Source: Bradyrhizobium sp. ORS 285
GTDB lineage: Bacteria > Pseudomonadota > Alphaproteobacteria > Rhizobiales > Xanthobacteraceae
Direction: 5' to 3'
DNA: 64,000 bases
Assembly: GCF_900176205.1 (NCBI RefSeq)
Contig: NZ_LT859959.1
Coordinates: 7,491,001-7,555,000 of the forward strand
The position numbers were made by a program, and so were the translations under genes. Under the pieces are notes generated by a model that saw only the letters and a program-made list of their open reading frames with translations, had not been told where the DNA came from and searched no databases. How positions within the stretch are numbered: position 1 is the stretch's first letter; each line of letters opens with the position of its first letter. Shown piece by piece: positions 56,890-64,000 of this stretch.

Positions 56890-58065
56890 ATGCGACGTCT
56901 TGTTGGAGCGGCCATTGCCGCAATGATGATAGCGTGCGGTTTTTCCGCCCACGCCGAAGAAGGCGAATTCGATCCGGCGAAGGTCAGCGACGGCCTGAAG
57001 GCGATCTTCCAATTCGGCTCGGTGCAGACCAAGCAGGCGCTCAACGCCAACACGGTGACTCTGATCACCGGCACCATCGGCGGCACCTATGTGCAGTTCG
57101 GCGCTGACCTCGCCTCGCTGCTCGACGATGGCAACAGCCTGCGCGTCCTGCCGATCGTCGGCCGCGGCTCGGTGCAGAGCGTCGCCGACATCCTGTTCCT
57201 GCAGGGCGTCGATCTTGGCGTCGTCCGCGCCGACACGCTCGATTATCTGGAGCGCAAGGGCTTCGCCAAGGACATCAAGAAGCAGTTCACCTACGTCACC
57301 AAGCTCTACAACGAGGAAATGCAGGTCATTGCGCCGCGCGCCATCCGCAACCTGCGCGACCTCGAGGGCCGCCGTGTGAGCGTCGACCTGCCGAACGGCG
57401 GCACCTTCGTGACGGCGTTGACCGTGTTCGAGCGCCTTAACCTGCGCGCCAACTTCCTCTACATCGAGCAGCGCATCGCGATGGAGAAGCTGAAGCGGGG
57501 CGAGCTCGATGCCGTCATCGTGGTCGGCGGCAAGCCCTACAAGTCCGTCAGCACCTTCGTGAATGACGGCCGCTTCCATCTCGTCAACGTCGACTATGAC
57601 CGCCCGCTGCAGACCGACTATCTGCCGGCGACGCTGACGGCCAAGGACTATCCGAACCTGATCGCCGAGGGCGAGAAGGTCGATACGATCGCGGTGCCGG
57701 CGGTGCTCGCGGCCTATAATTGGGCGCCGAACACCGACCGCTATCGCAAGCTCGCGACCTTCGTCGATGCGTTCTTCACCAAGTTCCCGGCGTTCCAGAA
57801 CCCGCCCTTCCATCCGAAGTGGAAGGAAGTCTCGCTGTCGGCGCCGCTCGCCGGCTGGCAGCGGCTGCCGTCCGCCAGCAAATGGCTGGAGACGCATGCG
57901 ATGGAGGGCGCCCAGCGCGACCGCTTCGATGACTTCCTGAAGCAGAGCAGCACCGGCAAGGCGCTGCCGAGCGAGGCCGATCGCGAAGCCCTGTTCAAGC
58001 AGTACCAGGCCTGGGAGGCCGAGAAGACCGGCAGCGCCCGCGCCCAGGCGCGTCCCCAGCGCTGA
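56890..58065 (+). CDS. TAXI-family periplasmic solute-binding protein
   Basis: 391 residues. Signal peptide MRRLVGAAIAAMMIACGFSAHA, then a TAXI (TRAP-associated extracytoplasmic immunogenic) fold with TLITGTIGGTYVQFGADLASLLDD, VADILFLQGVDLGVVRADTL, NLRDLEGRRVSVDLPNGGTF and AMEKLKRGELDAVIVVGGKPYKS. It would bind a carboxylate or similar ligand for a DctQM-type transporter, but no TRAP permease gene lies nearby. A strong terminator hairpin (58095-58124) follows. Confidence 0.9.
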   Translation: MRRLVGAAIAAMMIACGFSAHAEEGEFDPAKVSDGLKAIFQFGSVQTKQALNANTVTLITGTIGGTYVQFGADLASLLDDGNSLRVLPIVGRGSVQSVADILFLQGVDLGVVRADTLDYLERKGFAKDIKKQFTYVTKLYNEEMQVIAPRAIRNLRDLEGRRVSVDLPNGGTFVTALTVFERLNLRANFLYIEQRIAMEKLKRGELDAVIVVGGKPYKSVSTFVNDGRFHLVNVDYDRPLQTDYLPATLTAKDYPNLIAEGEKVDTIAVPAVLAAYNWAPNTDRYRKLATFVDAFFTKFPAFQNPPFHPKWKEVSLSAPLAGWQRLPSASKWLETHAMEGAQRDRFDDFLKQSSTGKALPSEADREALFKQYQAWEAEKTGSARAQARPQR

Positions 58066-58094
58066 GCTGAGGATCGCGGCGTCTCATGCCAAAG

Positions 58095-58124
58095 AAAAAG
58101 CCCTGCGTGAGCAGGGCTTTTTTT
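58095..58124 (+). terminator. Intrinsic terminator after the TAXI gene
   Basis: AAAAAGCCCTGC pairs with GCAGGGCTTTTT over a GTGA loop and is followed by a T run, a classic Rho-independent terminator, about 30 bases after the stop. Confidence 0.9.
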
Positions 58125-58166
58125 TGTCTGCGCGCAAGCAGGCGACCACGCATGTCGCGTGCGCCC

Positions 58167-58583
58167 TCAGGCGGCCTTCTCATCCGACGGGTCGAGGTCG
58201 GCGTTCTTGTCCGCATCCAGCCGCGCGAGTGCGGCCTTCGCGGCAGCGCGATGGTCGGGCGTGATGTTCGATGCCACCATCCGGATGGCGGTGGCCAGCA
58301 CGGCGGCATCATCGGTGAAGCCGAGCACCGGCATGACGTCAGGCAGGAAGTCGAAGGGCAGGATGAAATACGCCAGCGCGCCGAGCAGCGCGACTTGCAC
58401 ATGCCGCGGCGTCTCCTTGTCGAAGGCGCAGTAATAGGCCGCGAGCAGATCCTCGGCGAACGGGATCCGGGACACGACCTGCTTGAACTTGGTCCAGAAG
58501 CGTCGGCGCACGCTGTCGCGATCCTGCGCCAGCCGGTCGGCGGGCTCGAAGCCAACGCTGTAATCGGCGGTGTCCGATGCCAT
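58167..58583 (-). CDS. DUF1232 (YkvA-type) membrane protein
   Basis: 138 residues from ATG 58583. Basic N-terminal region, then the DUF1232 block HVQVALLGALAYFILPFDFLPD and VMPVLGFTDDAAVLATAIRMV (about 67-110), which is the family's membrane-proximal core, and a charged C-terminal end DKNADLDPSDEKAA. Function unknown; family members are often membrane-bound and stress related. A longer frame upstream of the ATG is not preferred. Confidence 0.85.
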   Translation of the reverse strand: MASDTADYSVGFEPADRLAQDRDSVRRRFWTKFKQVVSRIPFAEDLLAAYYCAFDKETPRHVQVALLGALAYFILPFDFLPDVMPVLGFTDDAAVLATAIRMVASNITPDHRAAAKAALARLDADKNADLDPSDEKAA

Positions 58584-58694
58584 TTCGGTCTCCCCATCCA
58601 GAGAGGTGCCGCGCAGTCCCGCGGTCCTCCGGCACTCATGTGGGGATGGCCCCCCCCGCCGCAAGCGCGGAGATCTCGACGCTAAGCGTGGTGC

Positions 58695-58997
58695 TCAGCT
58701 GCTGATCGCCGCCGCGATCGCGTCCATCGCCTGCGCCAGCGCGATGTCGCGCTCCGTCAGTCCGCCTGCGTCATGGGTCGACAGCACCACCTCGACGGTG
58801 CGGTAGACGTTGCGCCACTCCGGATGATGATCATGCTTTTCGGCGACCAGCGCGACGCGGGTCATGAAGCCGAACGCCTCGTTGAAATCGCGAAAGGTGA
58901 AAATGCGGGTGATGGCATCGCGACCATCGAGCGCCGACCAGCCGGGAAGGGCCTTCAGGGCCGCGACGCGGGTCTCGGATGACAATCGCTCCACCAT
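58695..58997 (-). CDS. phhB: Pterin-4-alpha-carbinolamine dehydratase
   Basis: 100 residues. Recycles the pterin cofactor of aromatic amino-acid hydroxylases. Conserved [29 protein letters not shown] (about 53-81) contains the active-site His pair, and [18 protein letters not shown] precedes it. Start at ATG 58997, with GGGAGG 9 bases upstream; an ATG at 59012 overlaps that site and is less likely. Moonlighting roles (DCoH) are known only for animals. Confidence 0.92.
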   Translation of the reverse strand: MVERLSSETRVAALKALPGWSALDGRDAITRIFTFRDFNEAFGFMTRVALVAEKHDHHPEWRNVYRTVEVVLSTHDAGGLTERDIALAQAMDAIAAAISS

Positions 58998-59106
58998 CTC
59001 TGAACCTCCCATTCATCTTGCCGGCCGATCGCCAGACACGCGCGCAGCCGAAAATCTACGGGGGTCCGCGGCACGCCAAGCGCTCCCCGCTGCCCCGCGA
59101 GACTAG

Positions 59107-59206
59107 ATCATGATGCGTTTCGGCGGAAACGCATCATGATCTTATCTATTTGTTTGAGCATGATCTTTTCGGAAAACCGGTTTCCACTTTTCCGGATCAT
59201 GCTCTA
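59107..59206. repeat. GATCATGATGCG palindromic repeat
   Basis: GATCATGATGCGTTTC at 59107 pairs with GAAACGCATCATGATC, followed by a second palindrome GAGCATGATC...GATCATGCTC at 59157-59205. The unit is a well-known family of intergenic palindromes in Rhizobiales (from memory). It lies upstream of the tethered TAXI gene. Confidence 0.82.
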
Positions 59207-59382
59207 GCAGAAACAGCATCCCGATCAGAGTCTTGCGACAGAATCGGCGCGACTGGGTCATGGAACCGCCGGGTTGGTCGGCGACTGCGCTCCGGTAACC
59301 ATGACGCAGATGTCACTCCGGATGGACAATAAATTTGCTACAGTTTCGCCCTAGCGAAGAACGAGGCCGGACGGAGCTGCGC

Positions 59383-60822
59383 GTGGCGCCGCTTCCCAGC
59401 GATCGGATCAGCGGAGGATCGGACCTGGCAGACCCCCAGACCACGCCAGCGCAGCGCTCGCAGATGCGCCCTGCCGTGTTCATCGTCATCGCCGGGATCC
59501 TCGCGATCGTCGGCGCTCTGGCGGGCGCCTACTATTTTGCCATGCGTCCGGTGGTGCTGAAGATTGCCGTCGGTCCGCCGAACAGCGACGACCTTAAGGT
59601 GGTTCAGGCGCTGACCCAGGCCTTCTCACAATCTCATGCCTATGTCCGGCTGCGGCCGGTGCCGACCGAGGGCGCCGGCGAGAGCGCGCAGGCACTGGCG
59701 TCGGGCAAGGTCGACCTCGCGATCGTCCGCGGTGACCTCGAGGTCCCGAAGAACGCGCAGGCCGTCGCGACCTTGCGCAAGAACGTGGCCGTGCTCTGGG
59801 TGCCGGCGTCGGGCAAGGGCAAGGGCAAGAAGGGCGCCGCCAAGATCACCAAGATCTCCCAGCTCGCGGGCCACAAGGTCGGCATCATCGGCCGGACGCC
59901 AGCCAACGCCAACCTGTTGAAGGTGATCCTGCACCAATACGGTGTCGATGCCGGCAAGGTGGAGATCGTGCAATTCCCGATCAGCGAGGCCGCCGAAGCC
60001 GTTCGCAACCAGAAGGCAGACGTCTTTCTCGCCGCCGGGCCGGTCAACAGCAAGATCACCGGCGATGCGATCGCGGCCGCGACCAAGGAGGGCGGCGTGC
60101 CGACCTTCCTGGCGATCGATTCGGCGGAAGCCATCGCGCAGAACCATCCCGAATACGAGGCCGCGGAGATTCCCGCCGGCGCCTTCGGCGGCTCGCCCGA
60201 TCGTCCGGAGGACGAGGTCAAGACGATCAGCTTCAACCACCACATCGTCGCGCGCAGGGGCCTCGCCGACTCGACCGTGTCGGCGTTTACGCACCAGCTG
60301 TTCTCGGTGCGGCAGCAATTGCTGTCGGAATTCCCGCTGGCGGCCAAGATCGAGACGCCCGACACCGACAAGGATGCCGCCATCCCCGCGCATCCCGGCG
60401 CGGCGGCCTTCGTCGACGGCGAGGAGAAGACCTTCCTCGATCGCTACAGCGACTACATCTGGTGGGGCCTGATGGCGCTGTCGGCGATGGGCTCGGCCGG
60501 CGCCTGGTTCGCCGGCTATCTCAAGCGCGACGAGCGCACGATCAACACTTCGCTTCGTGACCGCCTGCTGGAGATGATCCCGATCGCCCGCAAGAGCGAC
60601 TCGACCGAGGAGCTCGACCAGCTCCAGGCCGAGGCCGACGAGATCCTGCGCAACACGCTGACCTGCTTCGAGGACGGGGCGATCGAGCACGCAGCGCTGA
60701 CGGCGTTCAACATCGCGCTCGAGCAGTTCCACAATGCGGTCGCCGATCGCAAGCTCATCCTGATGAGCATGCCGGCCAACCTGCAGCGCACCGGCGCGCA
60801 ATTGCGCGCTGCCGGCACCTGA
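59383..60822 (+). CDS. Membrane-tethered TAXI-like solute-binding protein with a cytosolic C-terminal domain
   Basis: 479 residues from GTG 59383 (TTG 59335 is an alternative start). A GGAG lies 6 bases upstream of the GTG. The helix at about 28-54 (VFIVIAGILAIVGALAGAYYF) anchors a TAXI-like solute-binding domain (about 57-345; LKIAVGPPNSDDLKVVQALTQ, VDLAIVRGDLEVPKN, LAGHKVGIIGRTPANANLLK and VEIVQFPISEAAEAV). A second helix (about 358-380, WGLMALSAMGSAGAWFAGYL) returns the chain to the cytosol, followed by about 95 residues of helical region (LRDRLLEMIPIARKS, DQLQAEADEILRNTL). This in-membrane receptor layout is not a transport subunit as usual; no permease is adjacent. Confidence 0.82.
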   Translation: MAPLPSDRISGGSDLADPQTTPAQRSQMRPAVFIVIAGILAIVGALAGAYYFAMRPVVLKIAVGPPNSDDLKVVQALTQAFSQSHAYVRLRPVPTEGAGESAQALASGKVDLAIVRGDLEVPKNAQAVATLRKNVAVLWVPASGKGKGKKGAAKITKISQLAGHKVGIIGRTPANANLLKVILHQYGVDAGKVEIVQFPISEAAEAVRNQKADVFLAAGPVNSKITGDAIAAATKEGGVPTFLAIDSAEAIAQNHPEYEAAEIPAGAFGGSPDRPEDEVKTISFNHHIVARRGLADSTVSAFTHQLFSVRQQLLSEFPLAAKIETPDTDKDAAIPAHPGAAAFVDGEEKTFLDRYSDYIWWGLMALSAMGSAGAWFAGYLKRDERTINTSLRDRLLEMIPIARKSDSTEELDQLQAEADEILRNTLTCFEDGAIEHAALTAFNIALEQFHNAVADRKLILMSMPANLQRTGAQLRAAGT

Positions 60823-60980
60823 GGCGATCTCAGCTCGTCCTTGGGATTTGTGTCTCGGCAGGCGGCTACCGGTATTCGGGCGTATCGAGCACCTCCTGTA
60901 ATTCCAGCGTCATCGAACTTTTCTAGGTCTGCGGCACCGTGGCAGCGCTCGTTCGCGCGCCATCCGCCCAGGAGATCCGC

Positions 60981-62552
60981 ATGACCGTTCACCTTTCCCG
61001 CCCGAAGCTGCACAGGCTGACCCGCCGCCGCTTCCTGTCGACGGCCGCTGCCGGCGCCGCGACCTTGGCGATGCCGGGTCTGAGCCGCGCCGCCGACCGG
61101 CCGCAGATTACCCATGGCGTGCAGTCCGGCGATGTCAGCATGGACGGTGGCGTGGTGTGGGCACGGGCCGACCGGCCGTCGCAGATGCTGGTCGAGGTCG
61201 CGACCACCGAATCGTTCAAGGACGCACGCAGCCTGCCGCCGATCGCGGCGCTTCCGGAAAGCGATTTCACGGCCAAGATGCTGCTCGACAATCTGCCGAG
61301 CGGCCAGGACATCTTCTACCGCGTCAAATTCCGCGACCTCTCGCACACCGCGGTGGAGAGCGAGCCGGTGGTTGGCCGCTTCCGCACCGCGCCCGGCAAC
61401 AAGCGCGACGTGTCGTTCGTCTGGGGCGGCGACGTCGCCGGCCAGGGCTGGGGCATCAATCCCGACGATGGCGGCATGTTCACGTTCTCGACGATGAAGA
61501 AGCATCGCCCGGATTTCTTCCTGCACTCCGGCGACACCATCTATGCCGACGGCCCGATCAAATCCGAGGTCAAGCTGCCGGACAACAAGGTCTGGAAGAA
61601 CCTCACGGTGGAGGAGAAGGCCAAGGTCGCCGAGACGCTCGACGAATTCCGCGCCGCTCACAAGTACAATTTCCTCGACGAGAACGTCCGCGGCTTCAAT
61701 GCCGAGGTGCCGATCTTCGTGCAGTGGGACGACCATGAGGTGACCAACAACTGGTCGGCCTCCAAGGATCTGCCGGCCGCCTACAAGGAGCGCAACATCC
61801 AGCTGCTCGCCGCGCGCGCGGCCCGCGCCTTCCACGAAATGTATCCGATGCGCGAGAGCATCGTCGAGCCGGGCCGGGTGTATCGCACCATCAATTACGG
61901 CCCGCATCTCGACGTGTTCGTGCTCGACGAGCGCAGCTATCGCGGCGCCAACGGTCCGAACCTCGAGGACAAATATGGTCCGGCGTCCTACTTCATCGGG
62001 CCGGAGCAGATGCGCTGGCTGAAGCAGGCGCTGCTCAATTCGCGCGCGACCTGGAAGGTGATCGCCTCCGACATGCCGCTGAGCCTGATCGTGTATGACG
62101 ATGCGGCCAACAAGAAGGGCTCCGAGGCGATCGCGCAGGGCGACGGTCCGGCGCGCGGCCGCGAACTGGAGATCGCCGAGATCCTGCGCTTCATCAAGAC
62201 CGCGCCGATCCAGAACACGGTGTGGCTGACGGCCGACGTTCACTACGCGGCCGCGCACTACTACGACCCCAACAAGGCGCAATTCCAGGACTTCGAGCCG
62301 TTCTGGGAGTTCGTCTCGGGCCCGCTGCATGCCGGAACGTTCGGTCCGAACGAGCTCGACAACACGTTCGGCCCCGAGGTTCGCTTCATCAAGGCGCCCG
62401 GCCTGGACAAGCAGAACCTGCCGCCCTCGGCCGGCATGCAGTTCTTCGGCCACGTCAAGATCGATGGGGCGAGCGGGCAGATGACCGTGACCCTGCGCGA
62501 TCGTGCCGACGTCGCGCTGTGGTCGACCACGCTGGATCCGAAGCTCGGCTGA
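60981..62552 (+). CDS. phoD: Alkaline phosphatase D (PhoD)-family phosphatase
   Basis: 523 residues. A Tat signal (TRRRFLSTAAAGAATLAM, about 14-31) exports the folded enzyme. PhoD signatures are THGVQSGDVSMDGGVVWARAD, DVSFVWGGDVAGQGWGIN, FFLHSGDTIYADGP, FVQWDDHEVTNNW (metal-binding), and VWLTADVHYAAAHYYD. It hydrolyses phosphate esters using Fe3+/Ca2+-type metal sites and is usually induced by phosphate starvation, but no PHO box was found by eye. ATG 60981 has GGAG 7 bases upstream. Confidence 0.94.
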   Translation: MTVHLSRPKLHRLTRRRFLSTAAAGAATLAMPGLSRAADRPQITHGVQSGDVSMDGGVVWARADRPSQMLVEVATTESFKDARSLPPIAALPESDFTAKMLLDNLPSGQDIFYRVKFRDLSHTAVESEPVVGRFRTAPGNKRDVSFVWGGDVAGQGWGINPDDGGMFTFSTMKKHRPDFFLHSGDTIYADGPIKSEVKLPDNKVWKNLTVEEKAKVAETLDEFRAAHKYNFLDENVRGFNAEVPIFVQWDDHEVTNNWSASKDLPAAYKERNIQLLAARAARAFHEMYPMRESIVEPGRVYRTINYGPHLDVFVLDERSYRGANGPNLEDKYGPASYFIGPEQMRWLKQALLNSRATWKVIASDMPLSLIVYDDAANKKGSEAIAQGDGPARGRELEIAEILRFIKTAPIQNTVWLTADVHYAAAHYYDPNKAQFQDFEPFWEFVSGPLHAGTFGPNELDNTFGPEVRFIKAPGLDKQNLPPSAGMQFFGHVKIDGASGQMTVTLRDRADVALWSTTLDPKLG

Positions 62553-62573
62553 ATCCTTGGGGCTGCGGCGTAG

Positions 62574-62948
62574 CTAATCGCGCCGCCGCAGCACTGCCTC
62601 CAAGGCTTCTGTCGGACAAGGCTTCGGCAGACGCGGCCGGTCCGAAAAGGCCGCCGGCACGCCGTCTGCGCCGTAACCGGTCGAGAAGGCGAAGGGAATG
62701 CCGAGCGTGCTCAGCCGCTCGGCAATCGCAAAGCTCTTTTCGCGGACGAGGCCGACATCGAGCAGCGCGAATTGCGGTGCTCGCTCCTCGATCATGGCCA
62801 GCGCCGTGACGACGTTGGCGGCGACCCTGACGTCGGCGACGCCAAGGTCGGTGATGGTGTCTTCCAGGCCGAGCGCAATGATCGGGTCGTCCTCGACGAC
62901 CAGCACATGCTGGTAGAACTCGGGCACGCTGGATTGCGAGCTGGTCAT
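62574..62948 (-). CDS. Single-domain response regulator
   Basis: 124 residues, one REC domain only: YQHVLVVEDDPIIALGLEDTITDLG at the start, phospho-Asp in FALLDVGLVREKS (about 63), and K in RLPKPCPTEALEA near the end. Without an output domain it probably acts as a phosphorelay shuttle. The ATG at 62948 is chosen; upstream ATGs are in frame but have no conservation. It is divergent from the Crp/Fnr gene across a 166-base gap. Confidence 0.87.
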   Translation of the reverse strand: MTSSQSSVPEFYQHVLVVEDDPIIALGLEDTITDLGVADVRVAANVVTALAMIEERAPQFALLDVGLVREKSFAIAERLSTLGIPFAFSTGYGADGVPAAFSDRPRLPKPCPTEALEAVLRRRD

Positions 62949-63114
62949 ATGATCTGCGGGTTCCAAGATGAAAGCTGGCTCCCGCAGCCGGCGCCTCATT
63001 GCAAGCACGCTGGCGGGTCCTGGAACCGAAGCCATCATATCGGAGTTCCTGTGTCGGTGCACTTGTGAACACAAGGAGCACGGATCACGCACATGCGTAG
63101 CGCGGGGAGCGACG

Positions 63115-63876
63115 ATGCTGAGCCAAGGGGTGACGACACTCGCGCGGGAGCGGCCCTACAACAATCTGTTGCGCCGGCTGAGTCCCGCCGATTACGCGCT
63201 GATCTCGCCCTACCTCGTCGAAGAGGAGACCTCGCCGAATGAGCTGCTGTACCGTCCCGGCGACGATGTTCAGATCGTGCATTTCCCCTGCGGGCCGGCT
63301 CTGACGTCCTATCTCGTTCCCAATGAGGACGGCCGCGATGTCGAGACCATCCTGGTCGGCCGCGAGGGCGCTGTCGGCGGCATCGTCAGCGAAGGCTTCC
63401 TGCCGGCCTATACGCGCATCGTGGTCAAGTTCGGCGGCCCGTTCGCACGGCTGCCGCTGTCGCGGCTGGCAGCCGCCAAGCTGCAATCCAAGACCCTGCG
63501 CAACGTGTTCGCGCGCTATGCCGACTGCATGTTGGCGCAGATGTTTCAATCCACCGCCTGCAACGCCATCCACTCGATCGAGCAACGCACCGCGAAATGG
63601 ATCGTCGCTGCGATGGACCGCACCGACGGCGAGCCGATCGTACCGCTGACGCACGAGCAACTTGCCACCTTGTTGGGAGTCGGCCGCAGCTATGTGAGCC
63701 GTGTCGTCCAGACCTTCAGGGCCGAGGGCATCCTCGAAACCAAGCGCGGCGCCTTCATGGTGCGCGACTTCGATGCCCTGAAGCACCGCTCCTGCCTGTG
63801 CAACGAGGCGGTGAAGAGCCATTTCGAGGAGGTCCTGCGCGGCGTCTATCCGACCGAGCAGGCCGCCACAGGCTGA
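63115..63876 (+). CDS. Crp/Fnr-family transcription regulator
   Basis: 253 residues. N-terminal cNMP-binding-type beta-roll (about 25-150; LVEEETSPNELLYRPGDDVQIVHFPCGP, ILVGREGAVGGIVSEGF) and a C-terminal HTH_Crp with LTHEQLATLLGVGRSYVSRVVQTFRAEGILETKRG (about 180-215). No FNR-type N-terminal Cys cluster, so it is not an O2 sensor of that type. GGGAG lies 5 bases before ATG 63115. A C-terminal CLCNEAVKSHF stretch is typical of the alphaproteobacterial subset whose targets are unknown. Confidence 0.9.
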   Translation: MLSQGVTTLARERPYNNLLRRLSPADYALISPYLVEEETSPNELLYRPGDDVQIVHFPCGPALTSYLVPNEDGRDVETILVGREGAVGGIVSEGFLPAYTRIVVKFGGPFARLPLSRLAAAKLQSKTLRNVFARYADCMLAQMFQSTACNAIHSIEQRTAKWIVAAMDRTDGEPIVPLTHEQLATLLGVGRSYVSRVVQTFRAEGILETKRGAFMVRDFDALKHRSCLCNEAVKSHFEEVLRGVYPTEQAATG

Positions 63877-63962
63877 TACCAGCCCGGGGCTGATACGAAC
63901 ACGTCATTGCGTTTGATCAAGGGAACTTGCCATAGTCCGAATGCAACCGGACGATGGGAGTC

Positions 63963-64000
63963 ATGGACGGCGCCGCTCTTCACGCGATCTTCGACGTCGC
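63963..64000 (+). CDS. First codons of a further gene, cut by the window end
   Basis: ATG 63963 follows GGGAGTC and reads MDGAALHAIFDV before the window ends. Only 12 residues are visible; no assignment is possible. It starts 86 bases after the Crp/Fnr gene on the same strand. Confidence 0.4.
   Translation, partial: MDGAALHAIFDV

Noticed and set aside
63900..63962. TTGATCAAGGGAAC near the end, as an FNR/FixK box
   Set aside because: Only the left half-site (TTGATC) fits; the required ATCAA half at the right spacing is missing.

Overview
The window is GC-rich alphaproteobacterial chromosome, most like Bradyrhizobium or a close relative in the Nitrobacteraceae (inference). Three things point that way: the protein families and their order (ppsR-maf-coaE-dnaQ / secB, hslV-hslU, hisBHAFE-coaA, sdhCDAB), high GC at third codon positions, and intergenic palindromic repeats of the kind that litter Bradyrhizobium genomes. 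No tRNA, rRNA, IS element, prophage or CRISPR array was seen. It is mostly a housekeeping region with a few accessory insertions.

Layout. 1-2.3 kb: end of ppsR, maf, coaE, dnaQ; secB converges on them. The ppsR/maf/coaE/dnaQ/secB block is usually near the replication origin in alphaproteobacteria. 3.2-6.4 kb: a Tim44-like protein, the lytic transglycosylase mltA and an Smr-domain protein. 6.4-10.7 kb (minus): an unknown polytopic membrane protein, then hslV - UPF0314 - GNAT acetyltransferase - hslU. 10.9-16.3 kb: histidine operon hisB - DUF2628 gene - hisH - hisA - two unknown small genes - hisF - hisE, then coaA. 16.4-16.9 kb: two copies of a ~190 bp repeat. 17-19.8 kb: a hybrid histidine kinase and an exported protein. 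19.95-21.1 kb: a lower-GC PIN/HTH toxin-antitoxin-like pair. 21.2-24.0 kb: a ComM/YifB ATPase and a DUF2336 protein. 24.0-28.7 kb (minus): aminotransferase - ftsK - lolA. 29.5-32 kb: a stand-alone bamA. 32-33 kb: a gene-poor stretch built of repeats.

33-40.4 kb: an SDR reductase divergent from malonyl-CoA synthetase, a small gene coupled to the latter, a small membrane protein, and sdhCDAB with a clear terminator. 40.5-45.6 kb: a second hybrid kinase, a BclA/ExsE/YddA-type ABC transporter and an FkbM methyltransferase. 45.7-48.9 kb: a PPOX-type flavoprotein coupled to a tiny proline-rich protein, then a very proline-rich OmpA-family envelope protein. 49-54 kb (minus): argG, a PAP2 phosphatase, a membrane protein, rlmN and an IalB-like protein. 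54.3-62.6 kb: a quinone oxidoreductase, an anchored Sel1-like repeat protein, a periplasmic TAXI protein, a DUF1232 protein, a pterin dehydratase, a membrane-tethered TAXI protein and a Tat-exported PhoD phosphatase. 62.6-64 kb: a single-domain response regulator divergent from a Crp/Fnr regulator, and the first codons of a further gene.

The genes cover core functions: CoA synthesis (coaE, coaA), histidine and arginine synthesis, the TCA cycle and respiration (sdh), protein quality control (secB, hslUV), outer-membrane assembly (bamA, lolA), cell-wall turnover and chromosome segregation (mltA, ftsK). The less ordinary items are the two-gene cassette inside the his operon, the PIN/HTH module with its repeat operators, the receptor-like tethered TAXI protein, the BclA-like transporter next to a sensor kinase, and the proline-rich OmpA protein. 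No complete undescribed multi-gene system is obvious. The his-operon cassette and the tethered TAXI protein are the best candidates for something not yet named.
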